Origin: Thiobacillaceae bacterium
GTDB lineage: Bacteria; Pseudomonadota; Gammaproteobacteria; Burkholderiales; Thiobacillaceae
Reading direction: 5' to 3'
Assembly: GCA_012274165.1 (NCBI GenBank)
Contig: JAAPAA010000026.1
Location: 1-12,476 of the forward strand
Length of the DNA stretch: 12,476 nt
Shown: positions 6,396 to 12,476 of the stretch, one piece after another
Numbering within the stretch: the first letter of the stretch is position 1
Layout: each line of letters starts with the position of its first letter
Notes under the pieces: generated by a model
Told to the model about the DNA's origin: nothing
The model's database searches: none
What the model saw: the letters and a program-made list of their open reading frames with translations, nothing else
Made by a program: the position numbers and the translations under genes

Positions 6396-6435
6396 AAGCC
6401 CAAGACTGGCTGCCAGGCCGTTGTCTTGGGCTTTT
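6396..6435 (+). terminator. Intrinsic-terminator-like hairpin after the small DNA-binding gene
   Basis: AAGCCCAAGAC (6396-6406) pairs perfectly with GTCTTGGGCTT (6423-6433) around a 16-base loop, and the right arm runs directly into TT, giving a short four-T tract at the base of the stem. It begins 22 bases after the stop of the preceding gene. The T tract is short, so termination may be partial; the near symmetry (AAG/CTT ends) means it might work in both directions. Confidence 0.6.
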
Positions 6436-6665
6436 GAGTCTGCCTACCTAACCGGTGCGTTGACTCTACTCCTGACAACTGTGTAAAGCAATCCGCACGG
6501 ACGTCACGGTCGCGTTTTCAAACCTCCAGTCTCCTCCTGTCCTTTCGTGTCCATGAAACATGTCGCGCACGCGCGACATGGATGGCTGTGAGCCAGGGGG
6601 AAGACCGTGCCAGCCAAAGCGCCGATCGCCCGGAAAACGGGCATTTTGACGTGAGGTATCGACAA
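6434..6665 (+). promoter_or_regulatory. Leader of the Tn7-like operon; expected location of the transposon end
   Basis: No gene is supported here. In Tn7 the right end with its TnsB-binding repeats lies directly before tnsA, so the terminus (normally starting 5'-TGT) is expected in this stretch or slightly to the left. Several TGT trinucleotides exist (for example at 6481, 6538, 6548 and 6561), but I see no convincing set of repeated 20-base TnsB sites. A perfect dyad lies at 6559-6580. A small hairpin, GCCCG (6628-6632) and CGGGC (6638-6642) around GAAAA, precedes the GAGG ribosome-binding site of tnsA. The terminus is not assigned. Confidence 0.4.
6559..6580. promoter_or_regulatory. 22-bp palindrome with 9-bp arms upstream of tnsA
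   Basis: CATGTCGCG (6559-6567) and CGCGACATG (6572-6580) are exact reverse complements separated by CACG. The site lies about 85 bases upstream of the preferred tnsA start and is well placed to be an operator for the tns operon or part of a TnsB-binding array. The next ATG (6582) abuts it but lacks a ribosome-binding site, which is one reason to prefer the later tnsA start. Confidence 0.55.
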
Positions 6666-7559
6666 ATGTTTTACCAATATGAAGCTCCAGCAGATAGCCC
6701 TGAGGTTTTGTGGCAACGCAAGGCCTTGGAAGAGGGGCGTGGGCGCGCGCATGGCGCCGAATTCAAACCGCTCTTTCGGGTCCAGCGGGGCGACTTTTCC
6801 AGCCACGGCGTCTCGCAAACTGCGCCCAACCCGCGGCTGAGGCGGCGGCACCACCTGCTGAGCCAGATGGAATTCGCGATCACGCTCTTGTTGATGCACC
6901 TCGGTGCGCTCGATCTGCGGGAGCAATATCGGCTGAGTCTCTACGACGACGATGACGAGTTCACCTCGGAATGCAGCTTTCACCCGGGAACTGTCTCGCT
7001 CGCCAAGATTCTTGGCATCCGACACCCGGCGGTGAACTCGACGGAACCGCGCCTCCAAAGCACCGATTTTGTTGTTCAAGACCGTCACGGCTTTCAGCGC
7101 GCCATCTTCGTGCGACCCTGGAAAGACTTGCCGCTGCAAGGTTCCCGGCAAATGCAGTTGCTCGACCTGCAGAACCTGTACTGGCAAGTTCGCGATGTGC
7201 CATTTCACATGCTCACGGACCGGGACGTTGACCCAAAGCTCATTGAGGTGCTGATCTGGGCCTACGCGGGCTACCTGGAGACCGACGGTCAGATTTCCGA
7301 CGATTTCATCGGCTTCATCGCCGACCGCAACGGTCATGACCCGCTACTGCGGGCGCTGGCTGGCTGGCCAGCAGGCGCAGGCGACGCTGTGACGCAGTTC
7401 AAGGCGGCTGTGTTCGGCGGTCGGATCAACGTCGGGCTCCACTTCAAGAAGTTGCCGAACCTGAATGCACCCTGGCATTTCAGCGCGCATGTGCCAAATC
7501 ACGTGTATCGACACCGGCTCTCGGCCTTCTTCGGAATGAAGGAGGCGCGCCATGTCTGA
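6666..7559 (+). CDS. tnsA: Tn7-like transposase subunit TnsA (endonuclease), altered catalytic motif
   Basis: A 297-residue protein from ATG 6666 (GAGG 10 bases upstream); an ATG at 6582 would add 28 residues but has no ribosome-binding site, and the later start places EGRG as in Tn7 TnsA. Recognisable TnsA blocks are EEGRGRAHG (22-30), HHLLSQMEFAITLLL (62-76), DLREQY (83-88), IRHP (118-121), STDFVV (132-137) and FHMLTDRDVDP in the C-terminal TnsC-contact half. Tn7 TnsA cuts the 5' ends of the element with E63, D114 and a Q130-V-K132 motif. Here E69 and D134 are kept, but the third block reads AIFVRP, so Q is F148 and K is R150. The fold is clear; cleavage activity is uncertain. The stop overlaps tnsB by 8 bases. 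Confidence 0.9.
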   Translation: MFYQYEAPADSPEVLWQRKALEEGRGRAHGAEFKPLFRVQRGDFSSHGVSQTAPNPRLRRRHHLLSQMEFAITLLLMHLGALDLREQYRLSLYDDDDEFTSECSFHPGTVSLAKILGIRHPAVNSTEPRLQSTDFVVQDRHGFQRAIFVRPWKDLPLQGSRQMQLLDLQNLYWQVRDVPFHMLTDRDVDPKLIEVLIWAYAGYLETDGQISDDFIGFIADRNGHDPLLRALAGWPAGAGDAVTQFKAAVFGGRINVGLHFKKLPNLNAPWHFSAHVPNHVYRHRLSAFFGMKEARHV

Positions 7560-9759
7560 CGGACTTCAGGGGGAATATTCGGCGGACAAAGCTTGGGCTA
7601 TTCAGGATGCCTCAGCTTTACCGGACGGCATTTACCGGATCGTGTTCCTCGACACGGTGGGCCGCGCGCTGTTCGTCAAGCGTCTCGGCGAGGCGGTCTT
7701 GGCATCGTCGCCCCGGCAGCGCCAGAGATCGTTAGGTCTGTACAGCCTTCGCGTCGCCGAATTTGAGTCGTTGCGGCTGCAGGGGCAAGCCCTCGAAGTG
7801 GGGGTGATTGAACCTGTCAAACGACTCGCGATTCCTGCGAAACTGAAGGGAAAGCGAAGCGAGATCTACAAAGCGCGTCTGCCGGTCCTAACCTCGATGC
7901 TCGAGCCGGACATGCTGCTGGATCTATTGGGTGAGCGCCGGCCCCGTGCATTGGTCTTCCTCGCAGAGAAGCACAAAATCAGTGTGCCCAATGCGCGCGA
8001 TCTGCTGCGCCGACTCCTGGACTTCGGCCTCGACAGCCAACGCGCGGCCATGACGGGACACGATCGGTGCGGCCGCAAAGCCAATAAAGAATACAAGAAG
8101 AAGCAGGGGCGCAAATGCAAGCCGGTCAAAACCGGGAGGGCGCCGGAGTGGGGTGGCGTCAACGCGGACAAGCTCGTCCGGCAATCGATCGACGCCTTCA
8201 CGATCAGTGGGTTCGAACCGAAGAACACGATCGCCCGGAACTTCAAGGACTTCAAGGCGCGGTTCGCCACTAAGCAAATCCATCAGCTGGAAAACGCGAC
8301 GGTCGTTCGTGAAATGCTGCCAGACGCGCAATTCATTAGCGTCGACCAATTCAAGTACCACCTGCAGCGAAGTATCCGAACCACAAAGGACTCCCTGTCA
8401 AAAGTCCGCCGCGAAGCTCTGACCCGACAGCTGTATCAAGTCCAAATCGGGAGTGCCCGGAAGCACGTCCCTGCACCGGCGTATCGCCTAATTATCGACT
8501 CCACTGTTGCGGATGTTCACCTTGTGTGCAGCTGGGATCGAACCCGGCTCATAGGACGTCCATACATCTACGTCGTGATCGATGCGGCGACGTCGTTGAT
8601 CGTCAGTTTGCACGTTACCTTGTATCCTCCTAGTGCCGTCCAGGCAAAGATTGCGCTCTATCGCGCATTGACCGACAAATGCCAGTGGCTTAGTCGGTTC
8701 GGCTTGGGGGCCTACTCCCACCTGTTCCCCATCGCCCCGCGACCACTGGAGATCGTGTTCGATCGGGCCGAGCTGCACACGCTTGCAGGACAGGCCATGG
8801 CCGACGCGCTCAACGTCGCTGTGAAGCTTCCCCCTGCTTACGAGCCGAAATGGAAAGGCATCGTCGAGCGCTTCTTCAGAACTTTGAACGAGCTCGCGAT
8901 TCACTGGCTGGCTGGATCCACCAGAGGGCGCGCGCGGCAACGCGGCGAGCGCGACTGTCGATTCGATGCAGTTCTGACAATGCATGAGTTCACCAGGCTG
9001 CTGTTGAACAATGTGTTGCTGTGGAACTTGAGAGGACAGGTCGAGGAAATGGTCCGGCCTGACGCGCTCGCCGACGACGCCAAACCTGGGCCCATCGGAC
9101 TGTGGGATTGGGGGCTGCCGAATCTCCACGGATCTCCCGTGTACCTGCCTCACGAGACGGCGGTCACCCATCTTCTGGAGGGACGCCCGTGCAGGGTCGG
9201 TGGCGGGGGAATCGCGCTGGATAGCCACCAGTGGGTGGGTGACTGGATGGTCGACGAGGATGTGGCCTTAAGCGGCTTGCTGTCAGAACCAGCCACCCTT
9301 TACAGCAACCCCGACGCGCCAAGCACCTCATTCATTCATATGAATGGCGAGCAGTTCCTGCGTCCCGCCGAACTCCGGGCGGACTGGATGGCCGACGACA
9401 CCTACTCCGCGGAAGACATCGAGGACTACGTCGCCTATGAGTCCGACCATTGCCAGTTGCACCAGAAGAAGACGGAGAACTTTGACACGTCGGTGACGGC
9501 CAACTGCCGCTCCATCGTGCACGCAGCCCAAAAAATGACCGCCCAGGCCCGTGCACGGGACGGTCAATCGAAGTCCCAGTACCTGGCCGATACGAGGGCT
9601 AATCGCGAGGCGGAGAGATCTGCTACCGAGGGCCTGCCGTTGCCAAAGCGGCCTAGTGCGCCTGGGTCCTCGCCTGCAGACAGCACTCAACTAAGTAGCC
9701 AGTTTGGCTCAATCAATTTCGCCGAAGCGTGGAACAACCTATCAAGGAGTGACAAATGA
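7552..9759 (+). CDS. tnsB: Tn7-like transposase subunit TnsB (DDE recombinase)
   Basis: A 735-residue protein. The RNase-H-like core holds the triad D316 (LIIDST), D404 (IVFDRAEL) and E439 (GIVERFFRTL). The gaps of 88 and 35 positions equal those I recall for Tn7 TnsB (D273, D361, E396). Upstream (about 90-300) are helical DNA-binding regions and a basic stretch (NKEYKKKQGRK, about 182-192). Downstream is a beta-barrel-like domain (about 500-600), then a polar linker rich in S, P and R, then a short terminal segment NFAEAWNNL. In related transposons the last residues of TnsB contact TnsC, so this tail is a plausible hook. ATG 7552 has AAGGAGG 6 bases upstream and overlaps the tnsA stop. TnsB binds element ends and joins the 3' ends to target DNA. 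The active site appears intact. Confidence 0.93.
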   Translation: MSDGLQGEYSADKAWAIQDASALPDGIYRIVFLDTVGRALFVKRLGEAVLASSPRQRQRSLGLYSLRVAEFESLRLQGQALEVGVIEPVKRLAIPAKLKGKRSEIYKARLPVLTSMLEPDMLLDLLGERRPRALVFLAEKHKISVPNARDLLRRLLDFGLDSQRAAMTGHDRCGRKANKEYKKKQGRKCKPVKTGRAPEWGGVNADKLVRQSIDAFTISGFEPKNTIARNFKDFKARFATKQIHQLENATVVREMLPDAQFISVDQFKYHLQRSIRTTKDSLSKVRREALTRQLYQVQIGSARKHVPAPAYRLIIDSTVADVHLVCSWDRTRLIGRPYIYVVIDAATSLIVSLHVTLYPPSAVQAKIALYRALTDKCQWLSRFGLGAYSHLFPIAPRPLEIVFDRAELHTLAGQAMADALNVAVKLPPAYEPKWKGIVERFFRTLNELAIHWLAGSTRGRARQRGERDCRFDAVLTMHEFTRLLLNNVLLWNLRGQVEEMVRPDALADDAKPGPIGLWDWGLPNLHGSPVYLPHETAVTHLLEGRPCRVGGGGIALDSHQWVGDWMVDEDVALSGLLSEPATLYSNPDAPSTSFIHMNGEQFLRPAELRADWMADDTYSAEDIEDYVAYESDHCQLHQKKTENFDTSVTANCRSIVHAAQKMTAQARARDGQSKSQYLADTRANREAERSATEGLPLPKRPSAPGSSPADSTQLSSQFGSINFAEAWNNLSRSDK

Positions 9760-11021
9760 TCGAAGAAACAGTTGAACAAAATGCGGTGTACAACACCGAA
9801 GGTCTTCCTTCTTTCGCTTTGGGCAATCCGCTCTGTGAGGCATTGCCAAAAGTTGTCATGGGGCAGGGGTTGATTGACGCATTGGCGCGCAAACCCGCGG
9901 GGGACTTCTCGCGTTCGGACCAGCCTTCAACGGGCGCATTCATGGAGCTGTCGAGCCTATGCGATATTAACCTGCCGCGCCCTCAAAGCCCATTGCTGCT
10001 CATGCGCTGCTTCTCGATGCTTTGTAATTCGTACAGCCGGCGTCCTCCCTTTCGCGTGCAGACGCAGCAGCAACTCAACACCATCGACCTGGCCTCAATC
10101 CAGCACGCGTCTACCTTGCCGTTGCAAGTGGACGCGCTAACGGTGCTTGGCTGGTCAGGCATGGGCAAGACCACAATCATCCGCTCGATACTGAAGCTGC
10201 TGCCAATGGTCATCGTTCACACCGAATACCGGGGCCGCAGGTTCTATCAGAAGCAGGTTGTCTATCTCAGTGTCGACGCGCCCATTGGAGCCTCACCAAA
10301 GGGCTTCTTGTTGAGCATCGCGACTGCTTTGGACAAGGCGCTCGGGCTCGAAGGTGCGGCGAGCTACGCATTTCAGATTGGACGGGGCCGACTGTCCGTG
10401 GAGGAGAAGTGCATTGTGTTGGCCCGCGCATGCGCTTCGCATTACGTGGGCATGCTGCATATCGACGACGTGCAGCGACTCGGCGAAGGGTCGAAAACGC
10501 TTTGCGCCCAGGTGTCGGCGATGATCATTGGGTTGGCGAACACATTGGGCTGCGCGCTTCTGTTTTCGGGAACGCCTGCCGCGTTGAAGGTGCTGCAGGG
10601 GAATTTCGAAGTTTCACGCCGGGCAAGCCGTAGGGGTGTGTTGTCCCTGCTGGCGCCGCAGAACGAGGAGGACCCGTTCTTCAAGGGTCTGGTTGACTAT
10701 CTGTTCGGCTTCCAACTGCAGAAGGAGCCGACTGTACCGACCCCCGAGCTTCGAAAGGCGTTGCTGAAACTCACCGCCGGGATACCCGGCGTGCTGACGT
10801 CACTGTATGTCGCAGCTCAGGAGATGGCAGTCGTGAATGGACTGCCACTTGATGGCAAATTGTTCGCGGGAGTTATGAAGGAACAATTCGCGATGCTCAG
10901 GCTAGCTTTGAGAAAGCTCAACGAAGCCCGCGAGAAGGGTGAACTGTCGTGGGATGCCGCTGCCGATAAGACGGTGGCGTCATTTACGGCCAGTCTGAAG
11001 CCGAAACCTGCTGAGGGGTGA
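9756..11021 (+). CDS. tnsC: Tn7-like transposition regulator TnsC (AAA+ ATPase)
   Basis: A 421-residue ATPase, shorter than the roughly 555 residues of Tn7 TnsC. Walker A is GWSGMGKTT (132-140), Walker B is MLHIDDVQ (D237-D238), and the sensor 1 region is LLFSGTPAAL. A basic segment RRASRRG follows at the usual arginine-finger distance, and PGVLTSLYVAAQEMAV resembles the lid helix of TniB/TnsC proteins. The start overlaps the tnsB stop as ATGA with AGGAG 7 bases upstream. TnsC forms ATP-dependent filaments on target DNA, links the TniQ/TnsD target selector to TnsAB, and marks sites for immunity; that role is taken from the family. The preceding 120 residues carry no motif that I recognise and may bind TnsD or TnsA. 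Confidence 0.92.
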   Translation: MIEETVEQNAVYNTEGLPSFALGNPLCEALPKVVMGQGLIDALARKPAGDFSRSDQPSTGAFMELSSLCDINLPRPQSPLLLMRCFSMLCNSYSRRPPFRVQTQQQLNTIDLASIQHASTLPLQVDALTVLGWSGMGKTTIIRSILKLLPMVIVHTEYRGRRFYQKQVVYLSVDAPIGASPKGFLLSIATALDKALGLEGAASYAFQIGRGRLSVEEKCIVLARACASHYVGMLHIDDVQRLGEGSKTLCAQVSAMIIGLANTLGCALLFSGTPAALKVLQGNFEVSRRASRRGVLSLLAPQNEEDPFFKGLVDYLFGFQLQKEPTVPTPELRKALLKLTAGIPGVLTSLYVAAQEMAVVNGLPLDGKLFAGVMKEQFAMLRLALRKLNEAREKGELSWDAAADKTVASFTASLKPKPAEG

Positions 11022-11992
11022 CGGTGCACCTTTACCACCTGAAGCGCTCCCTATTCCTCGAGCCGATTGTCGACGAGGCTGGGTTGGGTCTTCTGATGAG
11101 AACTGCGCGCAGACTTGGCTTTGGCGGCCTGCCGCAGTTGTTCTCCTACATCTGCCCTGACTTATTGGGTAGTCTTCCCTTCCAGAGCCAAGAGGGCCAG
11201 TTGACGATGCTGTGTCGCTGGGTGGGGCCAGTGCTTGATCTGAGCTGTGACCAGGTGCTCGCCCGCTTTTCAGACCTTTCTCTGAAGCATCTATTCTTTC
11301 GGGATCGCATGCGCGTTGAACGCTTGACAATCGGAGCGGGGGCGCAGCGCGTTTCGCACGGCTGGCTGGCGATGTTGGGTGCTGGACCATTCGATGCTCA
11401 GTATTGCCGTGCGTGCGCGTCTGAGCATTTTGATCGGTCCGGCTCCACCACCTGGCTGCGCTCGCACAATCTGCCAGGCGTTCGCGTCTGTACCAAACAC
11501 GGATGCTGGTTGGATACCCTTAGATTCACCCCCTACGACCTGTCCTTGCCTCCAGCCGAGACTACGACGCCCGAGCTTGCCAACACGCTGGGTACGCCCA
11601 ACGCACGTGATCTTAAGTCGGCTCGGCTTCTCGTCGACCTGTTGCAGGCAGACCTGCCTTGGATCGGCCACGAGCTTCGGGCCAAGCTGTTTCGGCAACG
11701 ACTGCACCTGCTCGAGTCAGGTCCCTGTGCCTCGGGAGGGACGCGAGCGCTGTATGACGTGCTGAGTGACGCCAGTTCGCATCGATTGCTCATGCCCGGG
11801 ATGAAGACGGCGATGCCCGACCTAGAGCCTGCGCTGCTTGTCATTCAGGCACTTTACGGCGGGAGCGATTCCTTCATCTCGGCAGTCAGGTCTGCTGTTG
11901 CGAAGCTGGATGACAGTGATGTGTGTGAGGATGCGCTTCAGGAGCATCACTATTTGTCGCTGCGGCCAGTGACTCTTGAGGAGGCCGCGTGA
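11018..11992 (+). CDS. tniQ: TniQ-family target-selection protein (short form)
   Basis: A 324-residue protein with the TniQ pattern: an N-terminal SLFLEPIVDEAGLGLLMRTA block, then C-x2-C (C130, C133), the motif WLRSHNLPGVRVC with C158, and H161 followed by G, forming a zinc finger. The C-terminal 150 residues are helical and unassigned. TniQ proteins bring TnsC to a target, either by binding DNA (TnsD type) or through a partner such as Cascade or Cas12k. The start is GTG 11018, overlapping the tnsC stop as GTGA. GTG 11024 has better spacing from GAGG (7 bases) and would remove two residues. It is shorter than Tn7 TnsD (about 508), similar to TniQ proteins that need a partner. The partner is not in this window. 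Confidence 0.88.
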   Translation: MTVHLYHLKRSLFLEPIVDEAGLGLLMRTARRLGFGGLPQLFSYICPDLLGSLPFQSQEGQLTMLCRWVGPVLDLSCDQVLARFSDLSLKHLFFRDRMRVERLTIGAGAQRVSHGWLAMLGAGPFDAQYCRACASEHFDRSGSTTWLRSHNLPGVRVCTKHGCWLDTLRFTPYDLSLPPAETTTPELANTLGTPNARDLKSARLLVDLLQADLPWIGHELRAKLFRQRLHLLESGPCASGGTRALYDVLSDASSHRLLMPGMKTAMPDLEPALLVIQALYGGSDSFISAVRSAVAKLDDSDVCEDALQEHHYLSLRPVTLEEAA

Positions 11993-12476
11993 TCACCTTC
12001 TGGCCCAGTGTCGGCGACACCGAGACGCTGTACTCGGTCGCCGCTCGAATTCATCACGTCCGGGGGGACGCTTCCTCCGCGGTAACGTCGCAATGGCTGT
12101 TCGGTTTTCCGGCGGCAGCAGGGCTGAAAGAAATTCCTCGTCACCTGGACCGTTTTGTGCAAGCTACTGCAGGGCTCCTGGGCACGTCTAGCGAGATCCT
12201 CCATCGCCGCACCGTGTTGGGCGTTTACGCCCGATTTATCGGTGCGACGGACGTCCAACGCTGGATCGCCTGGTGTAGCGGAAAGCCGTCCGCAAACAAG
12301 CCGTTTGTGTTCTTGCGCAGTACCAAGCTGCCGGCGAGGCACCCGCTTCGTGCCTGCGTGCGGTGCATGGATGAAGACTTCCAAGCCCTCGGTTCATCTA
12401 TCTGGCGGCTCGAGCACCAATTGCCGGCCGTACGAGTGTGCATGCATCACGGCTCGGTCCTGCACGAGCTGTCGCC
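11989..12476 (+). CDS. tnsD: TnsD-like TniQ-family protein, N-terminal 162 residues (cut by window edge)
   Basis: The gene runs off the right edge. It starts at GTG 11989, overlapping the tniQ stop as GTGA, with GAGGAGG 4 bases upstream. The visible N-terminus follows Tn7 TnsD closely in layout: TFWPSVGDTETLYSVAARIH, then EIPRHLDRF, then ILHRRTVLGVYARFIG. It continues with a zinc finger C123-x2-C126 ... C151-x2-H154 with LEHQLPAVRVCMHHG, the same order as the TnsD block ending in YLPALPYCPKHG. TnsD proteins bind one chromosomal attachment sequence and direct insertion beside it. The DNA-recognition C-terminus is outside the window, so the attachment gene cannot be inferred. Its likeness to TnsD rather than to its shorter neighbour suggests that the two proteins serve different targets. 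Confidence 0.85.
   Translation, partial: MITFWPSVGDTETLYSVAARIHHVRGDASSAVTSQWLFGFPAAAGLKEIPRHLDRFVQATAGLLGTSSEILHRRTVLGVYARFIGATDVQRWIAWCSGKPSANKPFVFLRSTKLPARHPLRACVRCMDEDFQALGSSIWRLEHQLPAVRVCMHHGSVLHELS

Larger units (their letters stand above)
6434..12476 (+). mobile_element. Tn7-like transposon, transposition module (left boundary approximate, right side open)
   Basis: Five consecutive plus-strand genes encode TnsA, TnsB, TnsC and two TniQ-family proteins in the canonical Tn7 order, each overlapping its neighbour. This is the complete core machinery of a Tn7-like element: TnsA and TnsB cut and join, TnsC is the ATP-dependent regulator, and the TniQ proteins select targets. By analogy with Tn7 the element end lies just left of tnsA, and cargo plus the other end lie beyond the right edge. 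No tnsE and no CRISPR array are visible within the window. The left coordinate is a guess within about 200 bases. Confidence 0.85.

Noticed and set aside
6481..6570. TGT trinucleotides as the exact transposon terminus
   Set aside because: Several candidates but no accompanying repeated TnsB-binding sites, and the partner end is not available, so none can be preferred.
6504..7337. Minus-strand open frame of 277 codons opposite tnsA
   Set aside because: TnsA motifs on the plus strand are clear; this frame is its shadow.
8488..9228. Minus-strand open frame of 246 codons inside tnsB
   Set aside because: It overlaps the DDE core of TnsB in antisense and shows no recognisable motif.
1..12476. CRISPR array or Cas gene that would make this a CRISPR-associated transposon
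   Set aside because: No regularly spaced repeats and no Cas-like protein within the window; the idea remains open only for sequence beyond the right edge.

Overview
The window is GC-rich and reads like an accessory island of a proteobacterium, most likely a beta-proteobacterium of the Burkholderiales type. That placement is inferred from base composition and the look of the proteins, not proven. No housekeeping gene, rRNA or tRNA is visible. The layout is the tail of an IS30-family transposase (2-133), a minus-strand block (191-5806), a short control zone (5807-6665), and the transposition operon of a Tn7-like transposon (about 6666 to the right edge, still open).

The minus-strand block contains a tightly packed operon read from 4650 down to 726. 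It encodes a Lon-like AAA+ ATPase without a protease domain, a small conserved protein with a possible zinc knuckle, a HAD phosphatase of the RNA-repair-associated type, and two calcineurin-like metallophosphoesterases. Adjacent genes are separated by at most 18 bases or overlap by a few. The last metallophosphoesterase is frameshifted inside its final metal-binding motif. Just beyond its stop lies the first dozen or so codons of another metallophosphoesterase whose start codon is gone. The ATPase leader carries a perfect 10-bp hairpin that would bury its ribosome-binding site. An XRE-type regulator (191-622) follows the operon, and a MarR-like regulator (5123-5806) with two phased operator-like sites upstream of its GTG start lies before it.

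The right half is tnsA-tnsB-tnsC-tniQ-tnsD, all on the plus strand, each gene overlapping the next by 4-8 bases. TnsB keeps the full DDE triad with the same spacing I recall for Tn7 TnsB. TnsC keeps Walker A and B. Two different TniQ-family proteins follow: a short one (324 aa) and a TnsD-like one cut by the window edge. Known Tn7-like and CRISPR-associated systems use two such proteins for two separate target-selection routes. TnsA is odd: where Tn7 TnsA has the catalytic Q-V-K, this protein has F-V-R. The transposon end should lie just left of tnsA, but I could not place its terminal repeats. The cargo, and any CRISPR or other targeting partner, would lie to the right of this window.
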